64,000 nt of DNA from Aciduliprofundum sp. MAR08-339 (GTDB lineage Archaea; Thermoplasmatota; Thermoplasmata; Thermoplasmatales; Aciduliprofundaceae), in assembly GCF_000327505.1 (NCBI RefSeq), contig NC_019942.1, positions 124,001 through 188,000 on the forward strand, read 5' to 3'. The notes beneath the pieces are model-generated. The model was not told the DNA's origin. It ran no database searches and was given only the letters and a program-made list of their open reading frames with translations. How positions within the stretch are numbered: position 1 is the first letter of the stretch; every line of letters starts with the position of its first letter. The position numbers were made by a program, and so were the translations under genes. Below are positions 33,359 through 40,982 of the stretch, one piece after another.

Positions 33359-34216
33359 CTATTTTTCCTTTATTTCGTGGGTTTCTACATCATATCCTCC
33401 AAATAGGTTATCCTTCTCGTAAATCTGAGATAGAGTTATTGAGCTCAGTAATGACTTGAGATAAATCTGAGTGGTGGATAGCTTTGCATGGCCCAAATAC
33501 TGCCTTATTGCCTCAAGATCCACACCCTTTAAATAAAGATCCACGGCCCTCCAATGTCGGCAACTGTGAGGATGCAATGGCTTACCCAAGGCCTTCGCTA
33601 TGGTCCAGAAAATAGTCCCTATGGTCTTTATGTGGATCCTCCCTTGGGATGTGGTGAAAAGTGCATATTTGTCAGATGGAATCCTGTAATATTTGATATA
33701 ATCATAGGTTAATTTCCATACCTCCTTTGGCATTGGAATTTTCCTAGATACATTCATCTTACTGTCTCTTATGCTGATCCACCTTTCATTAACATCTCCT
33801 ACATTTAAATTAGCAATCTCGGATCTCCTCAAGGCTAAAAACGCATACCTTACAATTAACTGGTTTCTCCTGGTAATCCCTGGATTAGGCCATTTGAAGT
33901 TTAATATGAATTCCATATCTTCCTCCGATGGAATATATATCTCCCTTACGCTACGGGTGGCCCAGGTTTTAAGCTTTATATCCTTACCCAGAAATCTCAT
34001 ATATGCGTTTATCGCCTTTATGTCATGGTTTAATGCAACTTTACCCCTTTGCATCTCCTGATCCATTAGCCATAATGTGAGATCAGTTTTTGAGATGTTG
34101 TTAAGATCTATCTGCTGAAAAATCCTCCTCAGTCTACGATCATAATCGTCTATCGTTGCTCGCCGATATCTCTCGTTATACATCCACATCAGAAATTCAT
34201 CACGGTTATAACTCAC
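33359..34216 (-). CDS. int: Tyrosine recombinase (integrase), copy 1
   Basis: 285 residues from a GTG that overlaps the upstream stop (GTGA). The N-terminal SAM-like core-binding domain (about 1-90) is followed by the catalytic domain with R130 (FLALRRSEIANL), H217-x2-R220 (HPHSCRHWRAVDL), H243 (LGHAKLSTTQ) and nucleophile Y252. It recombines the 3' end of tRNA-Ile with attP. The gene is whole and is not itself split by attachment, unlike SSV-type integrases. Its stop TAG is followed at once by the Shine-Dalgarno of the attP-spanning gene, which shows the two belong to one operon in the circle. Confidence 0.93.
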   Translation of the reverse strand: MSYNRDEFLMWMYNERYRRATIDDYDRRLRRIFQQIDLNNISKTDLTLWLMDQEMQRGKVALNHDIKAINAYMRFLGKDIKLKTWATRSVREIYIPSEEDMEFILNFKWPNPGITRRNQLIVRYAFLALRRSEIANLNVGDVNERWISIRDSKMNVSRKIPMPKEVWKLTYDYIKYYRIPSDKYALFTTSQGRIHIKTIGTIFWTIAKALGKPLHPHSCRHWRAVDLYLKGVDLEAIRQYLGHAKLSTTQIYLKSLLSSITLSQIYEKDNLFGGYDVETHEIKEK

Positions 34217-34623
34217 TCCCTCACCCCAACATCAGGGCCCGGGGAGTACTTCAGCTCCCCAAGGCCAGACATCCCATCCTCTTCCAGCATCTCAAAAAGA
34301 TAAGATCTTCCTTCATCGGTTATTCGGTACACCCAGATTACACGCCCGTGATTGCTTGGAACCCCTGACTTCACCACACCAACCTCTTTGAGATAACCTT
34401 TCCTTTTCAGTGCCCCGATCACGGCACCCAGCACCTTCTTGTTCACTCCAGGAGGGCAGTACTCTCGTAGGTCATCAGCCGTGATTGTTTCCTTTTCAGA
34501 TGCGAGTTTCAAGGCAATGATTTTCAGCTGCTCATAAACTGGACGGCCCTCAAAATAGCGTGGCAAAACAAAAGATGCAAACGGATCCTTGTAATCGTCC
34601 AGCCGCAGCTGCCCACGCATCAT
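34213..34623 (-). CDS. Winged-helix protein, 136 aa, copy 1
   Basis: Residues about 30-115 look like a winged helix: ITADDLREYCPPGVNKKVLG, GALKRKGYLKEVGVV, then a basic wing SNHGRVIWVYRITDEG. Similar small proteins occur in phages, where their role is unclear. It could regulate the integrase or assist replication. Overlaps both neighbours by a few bases. Confidence 0.65.
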   Translation of the reverse strand: MMRGQLRLDDYKDPFASFVLPRYFEGRPVYEQLKIIALKLASEKETITADDLREYCPPGVNKKVLGAVIGALKRKGYLKEVGVVKSGVPSNHGRVIWVYRITDEGRSYLFEMLEEDGMSGLGELKYSPGPDVGVRE

Positions 34624-34721
34624 TACTCGTCACCATTAATCTTTTTGCGCATCTCAAAGCACTCTTCAAGCGTTCTGCCGCGGCAGTACTCATCCAAAAA
34701 CTCCTTCTCTCTCAGCTTCAT
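34623..34721 (-). CDS. Small charged protein, 32 aa, copy 1
   Basis: Begins at ATG 34721 in an ATGA overlap with the upstream gene and ends in a TAATG overlap with the winged-helix gene. The peptide (MKLREKEFLDEYCRGRTLEE...) is helical and charged. Coupled junctions at both ends, and identity in copy 2, are the support; no function is known. Confidence 0.5.
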   Translation of the reverse strand: MKLREKEFLDEYCRGRTLEECFEMRKKINGDE

Positions 34722-34903
34722 TCCCCGCTCACCCCTACATCTATCCACTCGCCTGTGAGTGGGTGTAGCATCTTCACATTGCGAAAACGGAGATGCCCGA
34801 ATCTTCGCCTGAACTCTGTGAGAAAATCCTCGCCAACAACATCAACCTCAGTCCAATAGCCATCTTTTCCGTAACTATTCCAGATTTCACATTTGTATAT
34901 CAT
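34718..34903 (-). CDS. Hypothetical protein, 61 aa, copy 1
   Basis: Small soluble protein with beta-strand character (MIYKCEIWNSYGKDGYWTEV; later LRFRNVKMLHPLTGEWIDVG). ATGA overlaps on both sides. Residue 56 is Val here and Ala in copy 2 (base 34737 versus 52258). Confidence 0.6.
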   Translation of the reverse strand: MIYKCEIWNSYGKDGYWTEVDVVGEDFLTEFRRRFGHLRFRNVKMLHPLTGEWIDVGVSGE

Positions 34904-35076
34904 TCCCCGCTCACCTCCGCAAACTCACTCAAAAATTTCTGACCAGATCCAGTTAGATGATCCGTGTAATCAAATGCGATTACTCCCCCACATCTTTTAC
35001 ATCTGTATTCCTTAAATCCCCCGTGAAAACCAATATATTCCCAGTCATTTGCTCCGCAATAGGGGCACTCTCTCAT
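34900..35076 (-). CDS. Zinc-ribbon protein, 58 aa, copy 1 (ATG start)
   Basis: Two CxxC knuckles 21 residues apart (CPYC at 4-7 and CKRC at 26-29) give a typical zinc ribbon. It probably binds nucleic acid or protein. Its ATG at 35076 overlaps the preceding stop; the same codon is GTG in copy 2. Confidence 0.7.
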   Translation of the reverse strand: MRECPYCGANDWEYIGFHGGFKEYRCKRCGGVIAFDYTDHLTGSGQKFLSEFAEVSGE

Positions 35077-35279
35077 TCACTCACCTCCGCAAACTCGTTC
35101 AGCTTCGCCCTGTCGAACACGCCAAGCCGTTCAAGCCTCAGAATCGTGAGCCTCACTATTGTGTGCACGGTCTCATATTCCACATACATCAGATCCGGGC
35201 GATGATCCACCTCGTTCACGAAAATGTCATCTATGATCCGCTGCACTATTCCCTCAGGTACGGTAACATCAGGGAGCAT
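35073..35279 (-). CDS. Helical hypothetical protein, 68 aa, copy 1
   Basis: Unrecognised, acidic, helical (PEGIVQRIIDDIFVNEVDH, TILRLERLGVFDRAKLNEF). Starts inside the end of the AbrB-like gene and ends in an ATGA overlap with the zinc-ribbon gene. Confidence 0.6.
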   Translation of the reverse strand: MLPDVTVPEGIVQRIIDDIFVNEVDHRPDLMYVEYETVHTIVRLTILRLERLGVFDRAKLNEFAEVSE

Positions 35280-35421
35280 CCGCCGCCACCTCCTGCGCTG
35301 TGTGGATCACATCTTTGATCTCTATCTTCACAATGTCTCCTGGCTCAATGTTCAAAATCTCTCTCACGTGCTTTGGTATTGCTATCCTCCCTAACTCCTG
35401 CACCTTTAACACCAACTCCAT
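35269..35421 (-). CDS. AbrB/SpoVT-family DNA-binding protein, 50 aa, copy 1
   Basis: Swapped-hairpin AbrB domain: VQELGRIAIPKHVREILNIE followed by PGDIVKIEIKDV, an almost complete match to the family pattern G-R-x-x-I-P-x-x-x-R-x-x-L-x-I-x-x-G-D. As a dimer it should bind DNA and may repress its own promoter. First gene of the leftward integrase operon, facing the 184-aa regulator across an AT-rich divergent control region. Confidence 0.82.
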   Translation of the reverse strand: MELVLKVQELGRIAIPKHVREILNIEPGDIVKIEIKDVIHTAQEVAADAP

Positions 35422-35441
35422 TCCTATCACCTTATATTTTA

Positions 35442-35497
35442 CAATTATAAGTAATACTTTTAAAGTATTTAAAAGTTTTTATTTTGCAATTATAAGT
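35442..35497. promoter_or_regulatory. Divergent control region with repeats, copy 1
   Basis: CAATTATAAGT occurs twice (35442-35452 and 35487-35497). Between them lies the inverted repeat AATACTT-TTA-AAGTATT (35453-35469), which adjoins a leftward TATA-like TTTAAATA. The region separates the AbrB gene from the rightward 184-aa regulator gene and is the natural operator of one or both. Confidence 0.55.
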
Positions 35498-35541
35498 TAT
35501 AAAATTAAATCCTAAATATTATAGTTACATAATTATCAGTT

Positions 35542-36096
35542 GTGAGTAGTAAGTCATCTTTAAATGAAAAGCATGCGGCAACAATCTTAAAAGAACTATT
35601 AAATTCAGATAAGCCAATTTATATCTCATCTCTTCAATCTTTAATTAAAAATTATTATGCTCTACAAAATACCGTTAATAAACTTGCAAACGAAGGTTAT
35701 ATTGAAATGATAGAAACACAATACAAGGGTAGATCTGCAAAAATGGTAAAGCTCACAAAGAAGGGCCGTATTATAGCGGAGAAACTGAAAGAGATTGATG
35801 AGATGGCTTCCATGCCTGAAGACGAGCTTGAAGCACAAAGAAAGAGGTTGCACTGGATTGTGGATATCAACACCTACACGGACCACATAACCGCATACGA
35901 CATTCACGGTGGAAAGAAGGAAATCTTCAACATCTGGCTCAAGCCAAATGGCAAATATCTTACTTTGTATTGCGATTTGTGCCATTCTGATTCCTGCTTT
36001 CACATTGATTGGGCCCTCCAGGACCCGGTGATAGGTCCCGAGATAAGAGAGATTGCCAAAAAGAAGGGCCTCAAGATAAAGAATGATGGAGAATAG
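35542..36096 (+). CDS. Winged-helix regulator with SWIM-like zinc motif, copy 1
   Basis: 184 residues from GTG 35542, probably leaderless. Residues about 8-85 form a winged helix (HAATILKELLNSDKPIYISS, then GRSAKMVKLTKKGRIIAEKL). The C-terminal part ends with YCDLCHSDSCFHIDWAL (about 143-159), resembling the SWIM C-x-C...C-x-H zinc fold. It is probably a DNA-binding repressor or activator of the rightward genes and may act across the divergent region. Confidence 0.7.
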   Translation: MSSKSSLNEKHAATILKELLNSDKPIYISSLQSLIKNYYALQNTVNKLANEGYIEMIETQYKGRSAKMVKLTKKGRIIAEKLKEIDEMASMPEDELEAQRKRLHWIVDINTYTDHITAYDIHGGKKEIFNIWLKPNGKYLTLYCDLCHSDSCFHIDWALQDPVIGPEIREIAKKKGLKIKNDGE

Positions 36097-36111
36097 TATG
36101 AGGTGGCTTGA

Positions 36112-37047
36112 ATGGGACTATTTAAAAAAATCGGGAAAAGTATGGGCCGGGCCATAGTCAAGACTGGCAAGGCCACGGCTGCAGCCATAAAGAAGAAAAA
36201 TCTTCAGAAGCAGGTAAAGCGGATGATTTTAGAGAGATATACCACCAGAGATCTTAAAAAGATGATAAAGGATTATGATCTTGAAGGACCAGAAATGCCC
36301 GAAAGAGGATATTACAAAAAGGAAGATTATGTGAACTATGTATACAAACTTTTCAAGTTGAAAGAGGTTATTGAAGATGCAAAAGATAGAAAAATACCAA
36401 TCAAAGACATTATGGACTATTACATTGAAGAAATGGAGAAAATAGAGGAAGAGGCCCAGATCTCACCGCAGGAGAGTAAAGTTTCAGAGGAGGAAGAAGG
36501 AGTTGAGGAAATTGAGTATGAGCCTGAGCAATATGTAGCTCCTGAAAGGGGACAGTACAGGCCTCCACCCACAAGTGAAAAAGTTGAATGGAAATTTGAA
36601 GATCCTGATGAAACATTCTTTTATGGACTGTTAAGGGATATTGAGGAGGATTATGCTCCTACTGCTGCAGATACTTCTTTTGTAGATGAAATGGCATTTA
36701 AGGAGCATCTAAAAGCATATCTCATATGGAAATACAAAGGACATAGGATTACTTTCCAGCCAAAATCTGTGGATCTAATTATTGATGATAAGTTTGGATT
36801 GGAACTGAAATTTGCATATAATCGTTCAACTTTATCAAAGGGATATGAAGAAGTAAAAAGATATAAAAGAAAAGTCAAATATCTGGCAATTGTAATCTTG
36901 GATCCTGGGAAATTACCAAGGGATTACTTTAATGAAGTCATTGAAGATTACAAAGATATGGGCGCAGAGGTTATTGTAATAAGAGGAGGTAAAAAAAGAG
37001 ATTTTAGAAAAAAGAAAGAGATCTGGGCTGCTCAGAGAATAAAATGA
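36112..37047 (+). CDS. PD-(D/E)XK nuclease-like protein, 311 aa, copy 1
   Basis: N-terminal about 60 residues are strongly basic (RAIVKTGKATAAAIKKKN). A Glu/Pro-rich linker spans about 110-165. The C-terminal domain has the order expected of a restriction-like nuclease: SVDLIIDDKFGLELKFAY (D about 225, E-x-K about 234-236), then YLAIVILDPG and AEVIVIRGG. It may cut or bind DNA ends, as a host-takeover, recombination or defence factor. Start is 15 bp after the regulator gene; ATGA coupling to the next gene. Confidence 0.65.
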   Translation: MGLFKKIGKSMGRAIVKTGKATAAAIKKKNLQKQVKRMILERYTTRDLKKMIKDYDLEGPEMPERGYYKKEDYVNYVYKLFKLKEVIEDAKDRKIPIKDIMDYYIEEMEKIEEEAQISPQESKVSEEEEGVEEIEYEPEQYVAPERGQYRPPPTSEKVEWKFEDPDETFFYGLLRDIEEDYAPTAADTSFVDEMAFKEHLKAYLIWKYKGHRITFQPKSVDLIIDDKFGLELKFAYNRSTLSKGYEEVKRYKRKVKYLAIVILDPGKLPRDYFNEVIEDYKDMGAEVIVIRGGKKRDFRKKKEIWAAQRIK

Positions 37048-37232
37048 CCCCCAAGGAACTTTTAGGCTGGATCCTTTTCTCTCTCCTCTTCTGGGGCTTT
37101 GGCATATTTGGGGTCTGGCTCTATCTGCACGGAATAGCTGCAGCGCTTGCTCTGGCCATTGCCGCCTTTGCTGGGTGGGCCGTTTACATTTTCATCTTCT
37201 TGGTTTTGCCTTTCCTTCAACTTCAAAGTTGA
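37044..37232 (+). CDS. Small two-helix membrane protein, 62 aa, copy 1
   Basis: Almost entirely hydrophobic: helices about 7-28 and 31-58. Overlaps the nuclease-like gene by 4 bp. A holin-like or virion-membrane role is conceivable but there is no direct support. Confidence 0.6.
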   Translation: MTPKELLGWILFSLLFWGFGIFGVWLYLHGIAAALALAIAAFAGWAVYIFIFLVLPFLQLQS

Positions 37233-37406
37233 ATATCTATATATACATATTACATGGTAAGAGAAAAATCTTCCCCACCACACACCCCACAGCGATAATA
37301 TAAGAATTTGAAAAGTTGTGTAAAATACGGGATTTGTGAGATAAAAACAGTCATGAACCGTCCGTTTGCTGACAAAAACCCCGGAAAAAGGGCGGAAATT
37401 TTTTTC

Positions 37407-37997
37407 TTATGATTTCCGGTAATACAGGATAGATCTTATTGCACTATCTGGGATTCCTAACTTCTCAGAAATCTCTCTCCTGGAGAATCCTCTTTGTGCC
37501 AATCTTCTCACCTTCTCTGCAATCTCATCTGGATACTTGGCCCTTCTCCCTATGTGTTTACCTTCTTTCTTTGCCCTCTCTAGTCCAAGCTTCGTTCTCT
37601 CTCCTATACTCTCCCTCTCGTATTGTGCAAACGCAATAAGGATATTTGCAACGAATCTCCCTGCCGAGGTACTCATATCCAAACCTTCTACCACGGAGGA
37701 GATCTTGGGACCTACCCGCTCAAGTATTTTCTGAAAATCTATGATTGAACGGGTCAATCTGTCCAGGCGCCATACTAAAAGAATGTCCGCTCCGCCCTCC
37801 TCTAAAAAAGTTAAAGCACGCTGGAGCTGCTCTCTGTTCTCTGCACTCTTGCCGCTCTTTGCCTCTTTGAATTCCAAAACCACATCCCAGCCCTTCGCCT
37901 TCGCATACGCTCTGCATGCCTCTATCTGTGCCTCTATGCTGTAGCCCTTCCGCTTCTGCTCCTCCGTGCTCACCCTGGCGTAGATGATCGCTTTCAT
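37407..37997 (-). CDS. Serine recombinase (resolvase/invertase family), copy 1
   Basis: 196 residues. Catalytic Ser10 in YARVSTEEQ, then the resolvase core with LLVWRLDRLTRSIIDFQ, and a C-terminal helix-turn-helix (GFSRREISEKLGIPDSAIRS). This is the small resolvase/invertase architecture. In an element that already has a tyrosine integrase it could resolve multimers or invert DNA. Last gene of the long leftward operon. The 174 bp between it and the rightward genes hold no ORF. Confidence 0.9.
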   Translation of the reverse strand: MKAIIYARVSTEEQKRKGYSIEAQIEACRAYAKAKGWDVVLEFKEAKSGKSAENREQLQRALTFLEEGGADILLVWRLDRLTRSIIDFQKILERVGPKISSVVEGLDMSTSAGRFVANILIAFAQYERESIGERTKLGLERAKKEGKHIGRRAKYPDEIAEKVRRLAQRGFSRREISEKLGIPDSAIRSILYYRKS

Positions 37998-38006
37998 TGG
38001 TTCTCA

Positions 38007-38105
38007 CTACGGGTGCGATAGCATCCATGTATACGCAGCCATTCCAAAGAAAAATGCAATGCCAATAAGATGAATTATAATCAGCATTTTCTCTCCTTTT
38101 TTCAT
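38007..38105 (-). CDS. Tiny membrane protein, 32 aa, copy 1
   Basis: One transmembrane helix (about 8-29) after a short Lys-rich start. ATG 38105 overlaps the stop of the 78-aa gene (ATGA). A longer frame through this region is a shadow of the 78-aa gene. Confidence 0.5.
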   Translation of the reverse strand: MKKGEKMLIIIHLIGIAFFFGMAAYTWMLSHP

Positions 38106-38338
38106 GAGGCTACCCTCCTTTTTATTTTTTCCTTTCTCTTGTAGATGGCATAATTTACTATCATCAGAAATGTCAAAATCACTCCACCAGTCATCCACCA
38201 TATCCACATTTTCTCTGTGGATGATGCCGTCAGGGCCGACGCTATATACTGCCCCAAACCAACCGCCTCTATTACTATTATAGCCCCAAATATCCCGAAT
38301 ATAGTACTTATTTTCCATTTCAAATTTTTCCATCCCAT
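38102..38338 (-). CDS. Small membrane protein, 78 aa, copy 1
   Basis: Two helices (about 9-33 and 44-66) with a basic C-terminal tail KRKEKIKRR. It lies between the ATPase and the 32-aa gene, 18 bp after the ATPase stop. Confidence 0.6.
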   Translation of the reverse strand: MGWKNLKWKISTIFGIFGAIIVIEAVGLGQYIASALTASSTEKMWIWWMTGGVILTFLMIVNYAIYKRKEKIKRRVAS

Positions 38339-38356
38339 ATATTCATCACCTCCATT

Positions 38357-39451
38357 CTATTTATTTTTTTCTACTTCTTCATCCAAGAGCCCAACCAACT
38401 TCTTCCAATTCTTGTGTTTTGCCCGTATGCTCCTCTCGCTTAGATTTATGCCCTCTCTCTCCAGGATCAGCTTTATCTCTTTCGTACCCAAACCTTTTTC
38501 ATATAACCGCCCTATGCGCTCAAGAATGTACCTCTCCTTCTCGCTCTTCACCATCATTAATAATGTATCTTCCTTGGCTCTCTTCGCAGCTTCTAAAAGC
38601 CACTGTGGTGGATTGGTCTCATGTATGAATATTTTTGTTCCTTTGCCTGGGACCGGGGCAAATACAAGCCCTTCGTTGATGTTCAGACTTGTACAGATTT
38701 TCAAAATCTCCTGCCACCCTTTCGGTAAGTACTGCATTGTATTTGCAAGAAGTTCTGCCGTGGTCCATCGGAACATCTTTATGTCTGCTGTATCTCTCAG
38801 CGTGCTCTCAAGTGAACCAGTACGTATCACATTATAGATCACCCATGTGCTCAAGTGCCTGGAGCGCAGGGCTTGAAGGTTCATCTCCACATTCGCATTG
38901 CTAAGTGCTTTTTTAGACATGAGCGCCGGGGCTAACTCATTGTAAAGCACGATTTTCTTTCTTCCATCCAGTGGTGGCAAACTGTAATATTTCTTTATGA
39001 TTATCCTCTCCCCAAGCTCTGGCTTCATCTTTATAATTTGCTCACCAAGTCCATCAACATCTCCATACACGTACATCATTGCATCAGGCATCTTCTCAAG
39101 CGCCTGAAGGGATAGGGTCCAGGCGGTAATTGTTTTGCCAGAATGACGGTTCCCGATAATGGCTAAAAGCTGCGGATACTTCAAAAATGCACGCATCAAC
39201 TCCCCTGGAGATTTTGGAATTATGACAAGGTGTCTATCAGATACTACCCGGTACTTGAACCCATATTTCTCCCTGAATACAACACCAAACAGAACTGCTT
39301 TTCTACGATCCAAATCCCCTCGGCGGTAGCCCTCTTCAGATAATAGTATTGCCTTCTTCAGAAAAGGGGAAATATCCTCAGGTAGAAGACGACTCTCACG
39401 AAGCCAAAAATCGTATTCTCTCATTTTTTGTGCTACATATGTATAGCTCAT
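38357..39451 (-). CDS. P-loop ATPase of packaging/DNA-pump type, copy 1
   Basis: 364 residues. Walker A GNRHSGKT at 100-107 and a Walker B-like KIVLYNEL at 166-173 (terminal Asn-Glu). A following arginine-rich segment ALRSRHLSTWVIYNVIR recalls FtsK/HerA, A32 and Zot-type ATPases of viruses. The C-terminus (about 310-364) looks like a DNA-binding helix-turn-helix. In a virus it would power packaging or extrusion; in a plasmid, transfer. Overlaps the 120-aa gene by 4 bp. Confidence 0.72.
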   Translation of the reverse strand: MSYTYVAQKMREYDFWLRESRLLPEDISPFLKKAILLSEEGYRRGDLDRRKAVLFGVVFREKYGFKYRVVSDRHLVIIPKSPGELMRAFLKYPQLLAIIGNRHSGKTITAWTLSLQALEKMPDAMMYVYGDVDGLGEQIIKMKPELGERIIIKKYYSLPPLDGRKKIVLYNELAPALMSKKALSNANVEMNLQALRSRHLSTWVIYNVIRTGSLESTLRDTADIKMFRWTTAELLANTMQYLPKGWQEILKICTSLNINEGLVFAPVPGKGTKIFIHETNPPQWLLEAAKRAKEDTLLMMVKSEKERYILERIGRLYEKGLGTKEIKLILEREGINLSERSIRAKHKNWKKLVGLLDEEVEKNK

Positions 39452-39810
39452 ACCTTCTCCCCCTCCATGGCTCGTACATCATTCTCTTTTAGCGTGTTGA
39501 TAACCTGAGCATATGGATCCGTCGGGCGGAGGTCTTCCAGTACCGTCTTCTTGGCCTTGTTCTTTATGATACCCAGGTATTTCTTGAAAGTTCTGAGATC
39601 CTTTAGATTCGCATCCTCTGGGATCTCTACTTCAAAGAATTTTGCAACTTCGAGGAGATCGTCTATGTCTCCAGACGGTATGCAGAATTCACTTGTCGGC
39701 AGAGAATTCAACTTCTTTATCTCTGTCTGAAACACTATGATGTAATTCTCCAGTAACGCCTCATGCCATTGCTGGTATACGCTCCCTTTACTCCTCTCCA
39801 CTTCCGCCAT
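39448..39810 (-). CDS. Hypothetical protein, 120 aa, copy 1
   Basis: Soluble, acidic, helical (HEALLENYIIVFQTEIKKL; FKKYLGIIKNKAKKTVLEDL). Start chosen at ATG 39810 behind GAGGTGG; a TTG two codons earlier is also open. Directly upstream of and coupled to the ATPase, so it may be an ATPase partner. Confidence 0.6.
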   Translation of the reverse strand: MAEVERSKGSVYQQWHEALLENYIIVFQTEIKKLNSLPTSEFCIPSGDIDDLLEVAKFFEVEIPEDANLKDLRTFKKYLGIIKNKAKKTVLEDLRPTDPYAQVINTLKENDVRAMEGEKV

Positions 39811-40618
39811 CTCCAAGCCACCTCTTTGCTACTGTTAGCATCACCAAAATAAAAATTAGCACACCTACATACCATGGCCAGCTTCGCCCAGCCAAGGGAT
39901 ACCTGTGTATTTGCTCATAATCATATTCTGCAGGATAGCCCTGAAATTGAAAGTGTGCAAGATCTACACTCATTCCATTACGCCATCCGTATTGATCAAC
40001 AACATCAACGATGAGTATTCCAGTCTTCCAAGATGCAGGTACATTAATTGTTAAATTTGTTACGTTTGTAAATACATCAACAAGGTTCTCCTGTATGCCA
40101 TCCCACACATAGATTTCAAGCCGGAATGTGGTATTTGGATCTATCTGTCCTGTTTGATTTAAAACCTTGCTCTTGAATATAATCTTTGAGCCATCATTTG
40201 AAAAGGTTAATTCGTATGGCAAAGGTGCAGGAACTACTGCAAAATCTTCTTTTATAATCATTGATTTTATGCCATTGTAATCTGTATAAAGTGTGATGTT
40301 ATAATGCCCTTCAGCCATCGCTGGAAGGTATATTGTATTTTGTCTGCCTGGAGGAATCTGTATTGTTGTCTTATAGGTGTAGTTCACATTGATTCCATTT
40401 ATCATTATGTATAGCTGTAGATTTCCATAAATCGGTTTGTTGTCATGGAATGGGATGGCAATCACATGAATTGGAGCGCTGACATTCATAATGTACATTG
40501 GAGAAACATTGGCACGAAACACCACATAGGACCCGCTGGAGGCATGAATTTGAGGCGAAAAACCTAGGGTTACAGCTAAAAAAATGAGAAGTATTAGGGT
40601 GGTTCTCTTACTCATTCT
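39788..40618 (-). CDS. Secreted, membrane-anchored beta protein, 276 aa, copy 1
   Basis: Signal peptide MSKRTTLILLIFLAVTLGFS from ATG 40618 (the longer frame lacks a sensible start). The outside domain is beta-rich with repeated aromatic strands and Asn-x-Thr sites. A C-terminal transmembrane helix (about 245-265) follows Trp-Pro-Trp. It is a candidate virion spike or host surface protein. Confidence 0.65.
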   Translation of the reverse strand, partial: RMSKRTTLILLIFLAVTLGFSPQIHASSGSYVVFRANVSPMYIMNVSAPIHVIAIPFHDNKPIYGNLQLYIMINGINVNYTYKTTIQIPPGRQNTIYLPAMAEGHYNITLYTDYNGIKSMIIKEDFAVVPAPLPYELTFSNDGSKIIFKSKVLNQTGQIDPNTTFRLEIYVWDGIQENLVDVFTNVTNLTINVPASWKTGILIVDVVDQYGWRNGMSVDLAHFQFQGYPAEYDYEQIHRYPLAGRSWPWYVGVLIFILVMLTVAKRWLGDGGSGEE

Positions 40619-40982
40619 CAATTTTCTCCACCTCGCTGATTTTTGTGACCTCAAGGATGTATATCTTTCCACCAATTTTTATGAGTAAGTTGTTCTGAGG
40701 AATGTATGTGAACGTGTACTCTTTTTCCTGCATTCCTTGAAATGCCTCAGCCATCAATGCAAGAAAACTCTTTCTCTGTAAATTCTCATATTTTATTTGC
40801 ATTGCAAGAATGTACATCAGCCACAGGAAAATCACAGCTCCTATGTAGTTTGGTAAAGAGCCTTGCAAATCTCCAGATATGAGCACGTTCACCACTTCGG
40901 CTATTGATACAAATGCAATTGCCATAAGTAATAATGTTGTCCACTTCGATTTCATCAAATACTCCAGAAACTTCTCATTCAC
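40608..40982 (-). CDS. Membrane protein, 124 aa, copy 1
   Basis: Two helices near the N-terminus (about 14-33 and 43-62), then a soluble domain with amphipathic strands (NNLLIKIGGKIYILEVTKI). Overlaps the next gene by 11 bp. Confidence 0.6.
   Translation of the reverse strand: MNEKFLEYLMKSKWTTLLLMAIAFVSIAEVVNVLISGDLQGSLPNYIGAVIFLWLMYILAMQIKYENLQRKSFLALMAEAFQGMQEKEYTFTYIPQNNLLIKIGGKIYILEVTKISEVEKIENE

Noticed and set aside
33359-34216. SSV-type split integrase
   Set aside because: The integrase frame is whole in both copies; the attachment core lies about 56 bp past its stop, in the next gene.
37233-37406. ncRNA or CRISPR in the gap between the rightward genes and the serine recombinase
   Set aside because: No repeats with spacers or convincing fold were seen; it is a convergent gap, possibly with terminators or a res site.
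38007-38333. 108-codon leftward frame
   Set aside because: Most of it overlaps the 78-aa membrane gene out of frame; only its last 32 codons have a coupled start and membrane character.
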